Shown piece after piece: positions 9,789-19,493 of a stretch of 64,000 nt of DNA. Under the pieces are notes generated by a model, which worked only from the letters and a program-made list of their open reading frames with translations, had not been told where the DNA came from and did no database searches. Both the position numbers and the translations under genes were made by a program. Each line of letters starts with the position of its first letter. Position 1 is the stretch's first letter. Origin of the DNA: Symploca sp. SIO2E9 (lineage in GTDB: Bacteria > Cyanobacteriota > Cyanobacteriia > Cyanobacteriales > Coleofasciculaceae); the NCBI GenBank assembly GCA_010692645.1, contig JAAHGS010000019.1:1-64000 (forward strand), read 5' to 3'.

Positions 9789-12700
9789 ATGAGTAGTATC
9801 CCGCATCAACCTGAAGATGTCACTGCCTTTAATGATAGTTCCCTCAATACTCTGGTGCGGGCGATTAAGCTTTCTCAGGGGCAGTTTTATCTGATTTTGG
9901 CGCGTTGCAATTATGCCGCCTTGCGGGAGCGGATTGTGCCAAGGTTGCGGGAGCTATGCCCTGTTGAGATTGAGGAGCTATTTTTGCCTGAATCTTTCGA
10001 TGACCTCTACCATACCATTGAGGCAAAACTTGCTTATCAACAGCCACCAACTTTGATGGTATTTGGTCTAGAGTCAGTAAGTAACCTTGATAGTATTCTA
10101 ACTTCTACTACCTATATCCGGGAAGAATTTAAGAACAATTTTAAATTTCCCCTAGTATTGTGGCTCAATGATCAGGTGTTAGAAAGGATGCTGCGCTTAG
10201 CCCCTGATTTTGAAAGTTGGACGACAAACATTGAGTTTGTAATCGCTACTGATGAATTAATTAAGTTTCTCCAGCAAGAAGCTGATTCAATATTTTCTAA
10301 AGTCTTAAATGCTAGCGAAGACCGATTTTTGGATAATGCTTCTATATATATGAAGAGGGGTGCTTCCCAGCGTCGCGAGTTGGAATTAGCTAGACAGGAT
10401 TTGCAAAGGCGTGGTGCCTGGAAGCCAGCATTGGCAGCTAGTGAACAATTCATTTTAGGTCGCGATGCCTATGCTCATAATCAAATGCAGCACTCTCGAA
10501 AACTTTATCAACAGAGTTTAGCTTTCTGGAAGCAAAGTAATGATTTAGAGCGGCAAGCTTGTTTGCTGTTTCATTTGGGACTTTGGTGGCGTAGATATGC
10601 AATTATGCATCCAGGCTCTGCTCACAAAGCCTATAGTCGAGCGCGAGATTACTATCAGCAATGTATCTATATATTACAACAGGCAAATCGACAGGATTTA
10701 GAGGCTAAATTTATCAATTCTTTGGCAGAAGTTCTACAGCAGCTACAACAGTGGGACGAACTTAAGATTATTGCTAAAACAGCAGTTAGTTTACACCAAG
10801 CCTATCCAAATCGGATTAGATTAGCTAGAGCTTACGGTTTTCTAGCTGAGGTTGCCCTGGCACAATCCCAGTGGCGCGAAGTCAAGCAGTATGCACAGAT
10901 AGCTCTAGACACAAACGCTCAAGCCTCCATATCTTCACTGATAGTATCAATTACTGATTTACCCTTACAAAACCAAAATAACGATTTTGTATGGGCGCAA
11001 CAACTTCATCAGAGTTGGTATCGGTTTTTGCTGGCTAAAGGGCAGGCATCTACGGGTAAGGTGCAACAAGCTAGTCAAAACTTAGAAGCTGCTAAAGATG
11101 AATTCAAGCCTGAGTATCATCCCCAACTTTATCTAAGAATTTTAGATTCTTTGCGCCAGCTTTACTTTGAGCAAGGTAAGTATTTAAAAGCTTTTCAAAG
11201 CAAGCGACAACAACGTTCAATTGAACAACAGTATGGATTTATAGCCTTCATCGGTGCCTTTCGTCTGCGCTCACAACGACAAGTTCTTGACCAAGCTTTA
11301 ATATCAATTGACTTAGAACAATTACATACTAATTCAGAAGAATTAAACTTAACCAAAGCCACTATTGCCCAAGAGATAATTTCTTCTGGTCGTCAGCAAG
11401 ATGTTGAGCGTTTAATTATGCGCCTGAATCGCTCTGATTATAAACTAATTGTAATTCATGGTCCTTCTGGAGTAGGCAAGAGTTCCCTATTAACTGCGGG
11501 ATTAGTACCAGCATTACATCAACAAATCGCGATCGATGGGCGCAATCCTCTGCCAGTTGTGGTGCGCTCTTACATAGATTGGGTGCGGCAATTAGGAATA
11601 GCTTTAGAAAAAGCTTTAGGAGAAATAGAGACAGGCAGTTATACAGCTTTTCGTTTTACTAATAACTCTCTACCTACGACACCAGATTCATTAGAAGTTA
11701 TTGTTGAACAGTTGCGCAAAAATGGAGGACGAAATCTATTAACTGTTCTGATTTTTGACCAGTTTGAAGAATTTTTCTTTAATTGCCCTAACCCAGTACA
11801 AAGACGAAAATTTTGGGACTTTTTTAAAACTTGCTTGGATAGTTTAGATATTCCCTATGTCAAGATAATCCTGTCGCTACGAGAAGATTATTTACATCAT
11901 TTGTTGGAGTGTGACCACCAAAGGGATAACGCTAGCGAAAACAGCGATATCTTGATGAATTTAGAGTTGGGAACAAACGACATTCTCAATAAAGAGGTTC
12001 GCTATGCAGTGGGTGATTTCTCACCATCAGATGCTAAACAAGTTATCCAAAGCTTAACCCAACGCTCTTTTTACTTAGAGCCAGCACTAATCGAAGAATT
12101 AGTGAGGGATTTAGCTGGGGATTTGGGAAAAGTACGCCCGATTGAATTGCAGGTGGTAGGAGCGCAACTACAAGCAGAAAAAATTGCCACACTGGCTCAG
12201 TACCAAGAAAGTGGTCCCAAGGAAAAGCTAGTGCAGCGATTTTTAAAAGAAGTCGTCAAAGATTGCGGACCAGAGAATGAAGCGACTGCTGAACTACTGT
12301 TGTACTTACTAACAGATGAAAATAATACTCGCCCTCCCAAAACTCGTGCTGAATTAGCAGCAGCTTTAGAAACCGAAGCCGACAAATTAGATTTAGTGTT
12401 AGAGATTTTAGTCAAATCAGGGTTAGTATTTGTTTTGCCACAGTTTCCGGCTGATCGTTATCAACTTGTTCATGATTATCTCGTTTCTTTCATCCGCCAA
12501 CAGCGAGGTGCTGAATTAATTGCTGAACTTGAAAGGGAAAAACAGCAACGACAACTGGCGGAAGCTAAGCTTACTATGGTTTTACAACAGCGACTGCGAT
12601 TAGCATATGTAGCAGGAATTGGTTTGGCAACCCTTGCAACTGTCTCGGTGGGATTGTCTCTGACAGCCATCAGTCAGACTAATGCTAATCTCAGTGAGTT

Positions 12701-14813
12701 AATTACTTCTTCAAAATTGCTTTTAGCCTCTGATCAACCGTTTGATGCTTTGTTCAAGAGTTTAAGTGCAGGCAGGCGTCTCAAAAAACAAATTTGGGCA
12801 AATTGGGTACAAGCTGATACTCACAACCAAGTTGTATCTACATTGCGGCAGGCAATTTACGAAGTTAGAGAGAGCAACCGCTTACAAGGGCATAGCACAC
12901 CAGTCAATAGCGTTAGTTTCAGCCCTGACGGACAAATGATCACCTCAGCTAGTGATTATGGCATTATTAAATTCTGGAGTCTTCAGGGTAAGGAACTCAA
13001 AAGTTTTCGAGGACATAAACAGTCAATTAATAGCGTCAGCTTTAACCCCAATGGTCAAACAATAGCTTCAGCTAGTAATGACGGTACCGTCAAACTCTGG
13101 AATCTTCAGGGCAAGCTACTCCAAACTTTTAATGGTCATGACAATGATGTAGTTAATAGCATCAGTTTTAGTCCTGACGGTAAGCTCATTGCCTCTGCTA
13201 GTAATGACGATACCGTTAAAGTTTGGGATCTTCAAGGCAAGCAGCTTCAAACCTTTGAAGCTTATAGTAACGGGGTTAATAGTGTTAGTTTTAGCCCTGA
13301 CGGTAAGCTCATCGCCTCCGCTAGTAATGATGGTACTGTGAAATTCTGGAATCTTCAAGGCGAGTTACTCAAAGACTTTAAATTAAAAGGTCAAGTTACT
13401 AGTGTCAAATTTAGTCCTAAATTTAGCCCTAGTAGTCAAATAATCGCCTCAGCTAGTAATGATGAAAATAACAAAGACTATGTAATCAAAATCTGGAATC
13501 TAGAGGGGAAAGAACTCGAAACTATCAAGGGTCACACCAGTTGGATAACCAGCCTTAGTTTTAGTCCAGACGGCAAAAAAATTATCTCAGCTAGTAATGA
13601 TAATACTGTTCAAGTCACAAACTTGGAGAGTGCCAAAATCCAAACTCTTAAAGGGCATAGTAATCAAGTTACCAGCGTCAGTTTTAGTCCGGATGGACAT
13701 ACAATTGCCTCAGCTAGTGGTGACACTACAGTCAAACTTTGGAATCTGGAGAATAAACAACCTGGAACTCTAAAAGCTCAAATTGTTAAAGGGAATAGTG
13801 GTAATGATCTAGTCACTACTGTTAGTTTTAACCCTAAGAAGAAGCGATTTGTCTCTGTCAACAAGGAAAATACGGTAACTGTTTGGGAAACTAATGGCAG
13901 CAAACTCAAAGCCTTTGATACTCAAGAGGATCATGCGACTATTATCAATAGTGTCAGCTTTAGTCCCGATGGAGAAACAATTGCTATTGCTAGTGAAGAT
14001 ACTTCGATGCAACCAGGCAAGATTCTGATTACTGAATATGTGGTCAAAATTTATAATCTCGAGGGTAGATTACTAAAGACTTTGAAAGGACCTAGTGCTC
14101 GGGTGGTAAGTCTCAGTTTCAGCCCTGACGGTAAGATAATTGCTGCCGCTAGTTTAGATCAAACTGTTAGATTATGGAATCAAGAAGGGCAACTACTGCA
14201 AACCCAGAGTAATCTTACCAATTATGTGAGTTTTTCCCCTGACGGTAACAAGATAGCCTCAGTTAATACTGATAACGATATTCAAATCTGGACTATTGGA
14301 GGTGAGTTACTTAAATCTTTGCCAACAGATAATGATCATGTTATGGGACATACTGATAGTATTACCAGTGTCAGTTTTAGCCCCGACGGTAACAAGATTG
14401 CTTCTAGCAGTAAAGACTCCACTGTCAGACTCTGGAATCTTAAGAAAGGCAAATTGTTGAAAACTTTAGGAAGGCATAGTGCTCAAGTCAATAGTGTGAG
14501 TTTTAGTCACCATGGTAAACTCATTGCCTCTGCCAGTAATGACCAAACTATCAGGCTTTGGAGTCTAGATGGCAAAGAAATCAGAACCCTCTTTGGCCAT
14601 GAATCTATTGTTTTGAATGTTAGTTTCACCACAGACGGCAAGAAACTAATTTCTGCCGATGCAGAAGGGAAAGTGATTGTCTGGGATTTGGATATGGATC
14701 ATCAAGAAATAGATGAGCTTTTGAAGCGCAGTTGCGACTGGGTAGATGATTATCTCGACAATAACCCTAGTCTTCATCTAGAAGAGCGTCAATTTTGCGA
14801 TCGCTGGCGCTAG
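9789..14813 (+). CDS. nSTAND-type NTPase: N-terminal degenerate ATPase-like domain, TPR-like region, P-loop NTPase, TM helix, 14 WD40 repeats
   Basis: GPSGVGKSSLLTAG Walker A, LTVLIFDQFEEFF Walker B, ILSLREDYLHHLLE; 14 recognisable xVSFSPDG..IASAS..TVKLWN units. Confidence 0.93.
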   Translation: MSSIPHQPEDVTAFNDSSLNTLVRAIKLSQGQFYLILARCNYAALRERIVPRLRELCPVEIEELFLPESFDDLYHTIEAKLAYQQPPTLMVFGLESVSNLDSILTSTTYIREEFKNNFKFPLVLWLNDQVLERMLRLAPDFESWTTNIEFVIATDELIKFLQQEADSIFSKVLNASEDRFLDNASIYMKRGASQRRELELARQDLQRRGAWKPALAASEQFILGRDAYAHNQMQHSRKLYQQSLAFWKQSNDLERQACLLFHLGLWWRRYAIMHPGSAHKAYSRARDYYQQCIYILQQANRQDLEAKFINSLAEVLQQLQQWDELKIIAKTAVSLHQAYPNRIRLARAYGFLAEVALAQSQWREVKQYAQIALDTNAQASISSLIVSITDLPLQNQNNDFVWAQQLHQSWYRFLLAKGQASTGKVQQASQNLEAAKDEFKPEYHPQLYLRILDSLRQLYFEQGKYLKAFQSKRQQRSIEQQYGFIAFIGAFRLRSQRQVLDQALISIDLEQLHTNSEELNLTKATIAQEIISSGRQQDVERLIMRLNRSDYKLIVIHGPSGVGKSSLLTAGLVPALHQQIAIDGRNPLPVVVRSYIDWVRQLGIALEKALGEIETGSYTAFRFTNNSLPTTPDSLEVIVEQLRKNGGRNLLTVLIFDQFEEFFFNCPNPVQRRKFWDFFKTCLDSLDIPYVKIILSLREDYLHHLLECDHQRDNASENSDILMNLELGTNDILNKEVRYAVGDFSPSDAKQVIQSLTQRSFYLEPALIEELVRDLAGDLGKVRPIELQVVGAQLQAEKIATLAQYQESGPKEKLVQRFLKEVVKDCGPENEATAELLLYLLTDENNTRPPKTRAELAAALETEADKLDLVLEILVKSGLVFVLPQFPADRYQLVHDYLVSFIRQQRGAELIAELEREKQQRQLAEAKLTMVLQQRLRLAYVAGIGLATLATVSVGLSLTAISQTNANLSELITSSKLLLASDQPFDALFKSLSAGRRLKKQIWANWVQADTHNQVVSTLRQAIYEVRESNRLQGHSTPVNSVSFSPDGQMITSASDYGIIKFWSLQGKELKSFRGHKQSINSVSFNPNGQTIASASNDGTVKLWNLQGKLLQTFNGHDNDVVNSISFSPDGKLIASASNDDTVKVWDLQGKQLQTFEAYSNGVNSVSFSPDGKLIASASNDGTVKFWNLQGELLKDFKLKGQVTSVKFSPKFSPSSQIIASASNDENNKDYVIKIWNLEGKELETIKGHTSWITSLSFSPDGKKIISASNDNTVQVTNLESAKIQTLKGHSNQVTSVSFSPDGHTIASASGDTTVKLWNLENKQPGTLKAQIVKGNSGNDLVTTVSFNPKKKRFVSVNKENTVTVWETNGSKLKAFDTQEDHATIINSVSFSPDGETIAIASEDTSMQPGKILITEYVVKIYNLEGRLLKTLKGPSARVVSLSFSPDGKIIAAASLDQTVRLWNQEGQLLQTQSNLTNYVSFSPDGNKIASVNTDNDIQIWTIGGELLKSLPTDNDHVMGHTDSITSVSFSPDGNKIASSSKDSTVRLWNLKKGKLLKTLGRHSAQVNSVSFSHHGKLIASASNDQTIRLWSLDGKEIRTLFGHESIVLNVSFTTDGKKLISADAEGKVIVWDLDMDHQEIDELLKRSCDWVDDYLDNNPSLHLEERQFCDRWR

Positions 14814-14905
14814 GCCTTTGGACTAATCGCTGGCGCTAGGCCTTTGGACTAATCGCTGGCGCTAGGCCTTTGGACTAATCGCTGGCGCTAGGCTTTTAGG
14901 CTAAT
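14801..14905. repeat. 26-bp tandem repeat (TCGCTGGCGCTAGGCCTTTGGACTAA) x ~4 overlapping the stop codon of the STAND gene
   Basis: Units begin at 14801, 14827, 14853 and 14879 (last one diverged). Confidence 0.95.
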
Positions 14906-14953
14906 CGCTTCCATAGTAGCCCCAATTAGTATAGCACTGAGTTAGGGAAAAAA

Positions 14954-15436
14954 TCAATTAGTTTGTACTGGTCTACTTGACTGAAAAGTATACTTATTTT
15001 CTCCTGGACGAAGACTTATTGTCGCGACAAAATCACTGTTGCCATCAGTATTTTTATAAATTTGCACCGCGTCACTATATTCTCCAAGATAAAGCCGAGA
15101 ACATTCTTGGGGTTTAATAGTTATCCATCCAGTTACCTGACTCCATTGAGTACTTGAAATCTTTCTGGCATACCCAGTATTAATTGCAGAAGATGTGTTA
15201 TTACAGCGAGTGAGAGTAGTAGCTTGTACTTGCTTGAAAAAGGCTGTGGTGAGTACTGGAAATTTCTGAGTTAAGACAGATTTCGATATCAAAGACTTTT
15301 GCCAAGTTGAAGCAGATTTCTGGGAGACTTGAGGGATGGCAACCTTGCTATTATTACTGGCAAAGCTCGAATCAGCCCCTACCAACAGCATTGGCAACAG
15401 CATCATCGCACTTAAAATCTGCTTGTTCATCCCCAA
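14954..15436 (-). CDS. Hypothetical secreted protein with signal peptide
   Basis: 160 aa ORF, hydrophobic N-terminus ending near AFASN-type cleavage region. Confidence 0.6.
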   Translation of the reverse strand: MGMNKQILSAMMLLPMLLVGADSSFASNNSKVAIPQVSQKSASTWQKSLISKSVLTQKFPVLTTAFFKQVQATTLTRCNNTSSAINTGYARKISSTQWSQVTGWITIKPQECSRLYLGEYSDAVQIYKNTDGNSDFVATISLRPGENKYTFQSSRPVQTN

Positions 15437-15502
15437 TATTTACCTAGCTTCAAATGATCTATGACGTGAATTGATGGTTTTTGTTCCTGGATGCCAAGGG
15501 GA

Positions 15503-15551
15503 GATGGGGGGATGGGGAGACGGGGAGATGGGGAGACGGGGAGATGGGGAG
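15503..15551. repeat. GGGGAGAYG-type short tandem repeat
   Basis: Direct reading: gggggatggggagacggggagatggggagacggggagatgggga. Confidence 0.85.
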
Positions 15552-15948
15552 CTAATCAGCTAGTTGCTAGTAACGAAGCAGACGATAGGCTAAAATGCAT
15601 TTTAATTGCATATCGTTGACCTTAAATAAGGCTTAAATAACTAAGAACTCTTAAAAGTCAACAGTACAAGGGTTGATTTTTCCTTAACCTAACTATTGTG
15701 CATTTTTATCGCACAGCTGCTTAACATAACCTTTGTTTATTTGTCCAGACCTATTAATTTTTCCTATCAGTTACTTTTAGTATCACTTTTTTTTGTACAA
15801 TCAAAGGCTGCCTTCTGATAATTTTTACAGAGAACTGGGAATTAGAAGCTTTGTAAAGAAATTCACCTCAAAATTAATCAAATCACTTGCACATTTTTTA
15901 TTCGGCTTGTACGATGGGTAGCGGTAAATTTAATAACAGGATTTCCTC

Positions 15949-16248
15949 ATGGCTATTATTGAGAAGCATCAGCATATCTACGGTGGTGTCTGGCCCAACG
16001 GTGAGCTCTGGTTTGGTGAAGACTTCCAATCCAAAAAAATTAAGGATGGAACCTACATCATAGAATTTAAGCAGCCTTTTTCAAAAATCCCAGCACCAGT
16101 CTGCACGATTAACGGATATGAGTGGAGGACTTTTGACAAGTCAGTTGCCGTTATTGAGATTTGGGAAGGTGGCTTCATCTGCACCACTTCATCTCCTAAA
16201 ATGCCAGAAGATTGTGCTTTCACGTTTATCGTCTTTGGTGACGTCTAA
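15949..16248 (+). CDS. Small beta-rich protein, tandem paralogue 1 (possibly H-type-lectin-like)
   Basis: 99 aa; aligns along its length with the next ORF (GTYIIEF..PF...P.VCTI.G.EW..FDKS.A...EDCAFTFI.FG). Confidence 0.75.
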   Translation: MAIIEKHQHIYGGVWPNGELWFGEDFQSKKIKDGTYIIEFKQPFSKIPAPVCTINGYEWRTFDKSVAVIEIWEGGFICTTSSPKMPEDCAFTFIVFGDV

Positions 16249-16336
16249 ATACGGGTTTTAACTGTCGCTAAGACACTTAAAAAATAATCGACAAATTTAC
16301 CCTACTCTAGAGGGACTGTAAATTTAACAGGAGCCC

Positions 16337-16654
16337 GTGATGGCAATTTTTAAAGATTCAGCTGGGAAGGCAACTCAGCACGTCTACGGTGTTATTTCTC
16401 AAGACGGTAAAATCATTTCTGGTGAGGGCTTCAAGGTCCACAGAATTTGGTCTGGTACCTATATAATAGAGTTCGATAAACCCTTTGCAGATACGCCAGC
16501 AGTAGTCTGTACAATTTACGGAAATGAGTGGCAGAGTTTTGACAAGTCCATTGCCATTGTTGAGGTTGGTTCACGGCACTTTATCCCCGTAACTTCCTCA
16601 ATGGATAGACCTGAAGATTGTGCTTTCACATTTATCGCTTTTGGTCACATTTAA
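16337..16654 (+). CDS. Small beta-rich protein, tandem paralogue 2
   Basis: 105 aa; paralogue of 15949-16248. Confidence 0.75.
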   Translation: MMAIFKDSAGKATQHVYGVISQDGKIISGEGFKVHRIWSGTYIIEFDKPFADTPAVVCTIYGNEWQSFDKSIAIVEVGSRHFIPVTSSMDRPEDCAFTFIAFGHI

Positions 16655-16800
16655 ACAAAGGTTTTAACTGTCGCCAAGAAGCTTAAAGTAAGCCTAAGGG
16701 AGTAGTGATTAGGTAATAGGGAGTAGATTTTTTAATAAAATCAAATCTCTTTTCCCTTATCCCTATTCCCTTAGTAAAAAATAGATGAGAATTAGGTTTT

Positions 16801-16905
16801 TAAGCTGTTACGCATTTAAATCATATATTTAGTTGATATTACTTAATGGCTGAAACTATTGTGCCTCCTGCCTCCTGCCTCCTGCCTCCTGCCTTCTACC
16901 CTCTG
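16801..16905. mobile_element. MITE-like family A, left-end copy, right end not recognisable
   Basis: TAAGCTGTTACGCATTTAAATCATATATTTAGTTGATATTACTTAATGG followed by CCTCCTG repeats. Confidence 0.65.
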
Positions 16906-19230
16906 CCTTTCCGTTTGAAAATTGCGTAAACGTAGGGCGTTGGCAACCACAGAAACCGAACTCAATGCCATTGCTGCACCAGCAATTACTGGACTAAGTA
17001 ACCAGTTAAATAAAGGATAGAGAATACCAGCAGCAATAGGAATTCCACAGAGGTTGTAAATATAAGCAAAAAATAGATTTTGACGAATATTTCTCATCGT
17101 GGCATGACTGAGTTGAATCGCACTGACAATGCCACGCAAATCTCCAGAAATCAAAGTTATATCGCTAGCTGCCATCGCCACATCTGTTCCAGTACCAATG
17201 GCAATTCCTAAATCTGCTTGTGCTAAAGCTGGGGCATCATTAATACCATCGCCCACCATCGCCACAATTTTTCCTTCGGCTTGTAGGGCTTTAATTTGAG
17301 CAGCTTTTTGCCCTGGTTTAACTTCAGCAAAAACTCGCTGGATACCAACTTCATGGGCAATGGCTTCCGCAGTCGGGCGGTTATCTCCAGTCAGCATCAC
17401 CACCTCTAATTTCATCTGTTGCAGAGCCTTCACTGCCTCCATTGAAGATGGCTTAATCCCATCAGCAATCCCTATTAATCCCTCAACTTTCCCATCAACA
17501 GCAATCCAAGCAGTAGTTTTCGCTTCAGCTTCCCAGGCTTGCTGATGAGATTGCAGAGATTGCGTCTCAATCCCCAAGGCATCCATCCAGCGCTTGGTTC
17601 CAATTTGGACTAATCGCTGTTGCACAATTGCCTTCACACCCATGCCAACTACAGCTTCAAAATTCTTGACTTCTGGAAGCGGCATCTCCACACCCTGAGA
17701 TTGAGCATATTCTACTATCGCCTCCCCTAGGGGATGTTCAGAATTTCCTTCTACTGCTGCTGCCCACTGCAAAAGTTTAATTTCATTACTATTAGCAGTT
17801 CCCCGTACAGTAATATAGTCAGTAACACTGGGTTTACCTTGGGTAATCGTACCAGTTTTATCCAAGACAATTGCCTGAAGTTGATGAGCTAATTCCAAAC
17901 TATCAGCGCCCTTAATTAAAATCCCGTTTTCCGCACCTTTGCCAATACCAACTGTGATTGAAGTTGGGGTAGCTAAACCTAAGGCACAGGGGCAAGCGAT
18001 AATCAAAACACTGACAGTGGTAATCATCGCCAGGGTAAGATTACCCACAGTACTCAACCAAATTATAAAAGTAGCCAGTGCGATCGCAATCACTGCTGGT
18101 ACAAACCATCCTGTAATCCTATCTGCCAATTTCTGAATAGGAGCCTTACTCCCTTGCGCCTCTTGCACCAACTTAACAATTTGCGCCAGCACCGTATCCT
18201 TCCCTACTCGCGATGCCCGAAACTTGAAACTACCACTCTTATTAAGAGTCGCACCAATAATTTCATCCCCTGCCTGCTTCTGAATTGGTAGAGATTCCCC
18301 TGTTACCATCGATTCATCCACCGTCGAGGAACCTGCAATTACCTCTCCATCTACTGGAATTTTTTCTCCCGGACGTACTACAATTACATCTCCAACGATT
18401 ACTTCCTCTATAGGAATGTCAATCTCCTTACCAGTGCGAATTACACGGGCTGTCTTGGCTTGCAAACCCATCAGTTTACTAATTGCCTCTGAAGTTTGCT
18501 CCCTAGCGCGATTTTCCAACAGCCTCCCCAATAGAATAAGAGTGATAATCACCACAGCAGCTTCATAGTAAACCTCAGCTTGAAGCCCCTGATTGAGAAA
18601 GAAGTTGGGGAAAAAGGTAGCAAACAGAGAATACAAATAGGCTGCACCAGTACCAAGGGCTACTAAAGTATTCATATCTGTAGTATGGCGTTTCCAGGCT
18701 TTCTGTGCTCCGACAAAAAAGGACTTGCCACACCAAAACTGTACTGGTGTACTTAAAAGTAGCTGCACCCATGGATTATGTAGCCAAGACGGTATCAAAG
18801 GTAAATGTAAACCAGTCATGGCTGGCACTGAACCCACTACCAGCAGCACACTAATTACCCCTCCAACAATAACCTTGCGCCTCAGCTGTTGCTGCTGGGC
18901 TTGACGGGCAATTTTTTCAGCGTCCCCTCCACCCGCGCCCATTTCTTCTAGTGGCTGGGCTGCATATCCGGCATGAGAGACAGCTTGCTGAATTTTCTCG
19001 AGATTAGTGCGCCTGTTATCATAGTTGACTTTAGCTTGCTCGACGCCAAAGTTAACACTGCATTCATTAACACCAGGAACTGCTTTAATCACCTGTTCAA
19101 TAGTTCTAGCACAAGAAGCACAGCTCATGCCCTGCAAGCGGAGATAGCTCGTTTTCATCTTTATGACTCCTGGGGTTTCAGCACTCTTCTCAAGGATTAG
19201 GCTAAAATCTCCAGTTGGCTGTAGAGTCAA
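16843..19230 (-). CDS. copA: Copper-translocating P-type ATPase (CopA/PacS/CtaA type)
   Basis: N-terminal HMA domain (GMSCASC), CPC TM motif ([12 protein letters not shown]), [15 protein letters not shown]. Confidence 0.94.
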   Translation of the reverse strand: MTLQPTGDFSLILEKSAETPGVIKMKTSYLRLQGMSCASCARTIEQVIKAVPGVNECSVNFGVEQAKVNYDNRRTNLEKIQQAVSHAGYAAQPLEEMGAGGGDAEKIARQAQQQQLRRKVIVGGVISVLLVVGSVPAMTGLHLPLIPSWLHNPWVQLLLSTPVQFWCGKSFFVGAQKAWKRHTTDMNTLVALGTGAAYLYSLFATFFPNFFLNQGLQAEVYYEAAVVIITLILLGRLLENRAREQTSEAISKLMGLQAKTARVIRTGKEIDIPIEEVIVGDVIVVRPGEKIPVDGEVIAGSSTVDESMVTGESLPIQKQAGDEIIGATLNKSGSFKFRASRVGKDTVLAQIVKLVQEAQGSKAPIQKLADRITGWFVPAVIAIALATFIIWLSTVGNLTLAMITTVSVLIIACPCALGLATPTSITVGIGKGAENGILIKGADSLELAHQLQAIVLDKTGTITQGKPSVTDYITVRGTANSNEIKLLQWAAAVEGNSEHPLGEAIVEYAQSQGVEMPLPEVKNFEAVVGMGVKAIVQQRLVQIGTKRWMDALGIETQSLQSHQQAWEAEAKTTAWIAVDGKVEGLIGIADGIKPSSMEAVKALQQMKLEVVMLTGDNRPTAEAIAHEVGIQRVFAEVKPGQKAAQIKALQAEGKIVAMVGDGINDAPALAQADLGIAIGTGTDVAMAASDITLISGDLRGIVSAIQLSHATMRNIRQNLFFAYIYNLCGIPIAAGILYPLFNWLLSPVIAGAAMALSSVSVVANALRLRNFQTERQRVEGRRQEAGGRRHNSFSH

Positions 19231-19352
19231 GTAAATTTCATAAAACTTTAGCTGATTCTCCCTTTGATCTCAACGGTTCGCGGGAGTCCCCACCCTCAGC
19301 TCTCGCAGGGTGGGGAGGGACAGCGGGTAAACGGAGGGACGGAGTTTCCCAA

Positions 19353-19463
19353 TCACTTTTGTGGTAATTCCTCAGACTTGATGTAAGCTTTAATTCTCTC
19401 GATAGGAGCCCCCCCAGTTGAAGCAACATAATAAGAACCCGACCACCTAAATAAGGTATAACT
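19353..19463 (-). pseudogene. C-terminal fragment of IS200-like TnpA (Y1 transposase)
   Basis: Minus-strand frame reads TLFRWSGSYYVASTGGAPIERIKAYIKSEELPQK*; rest of tnpA absent. Confidence 0.75.
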
Positions 19464-19493
19464 TAGGTTAACAGGAGGCGAGGTGTATCAGCA

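Noticed and set aside
19238-19429. 63-aa minus-strand ORF
   Set aside because: Wrong frame of the tnpA fragment and LE hairpin; the meaningful frame is 19353-19463
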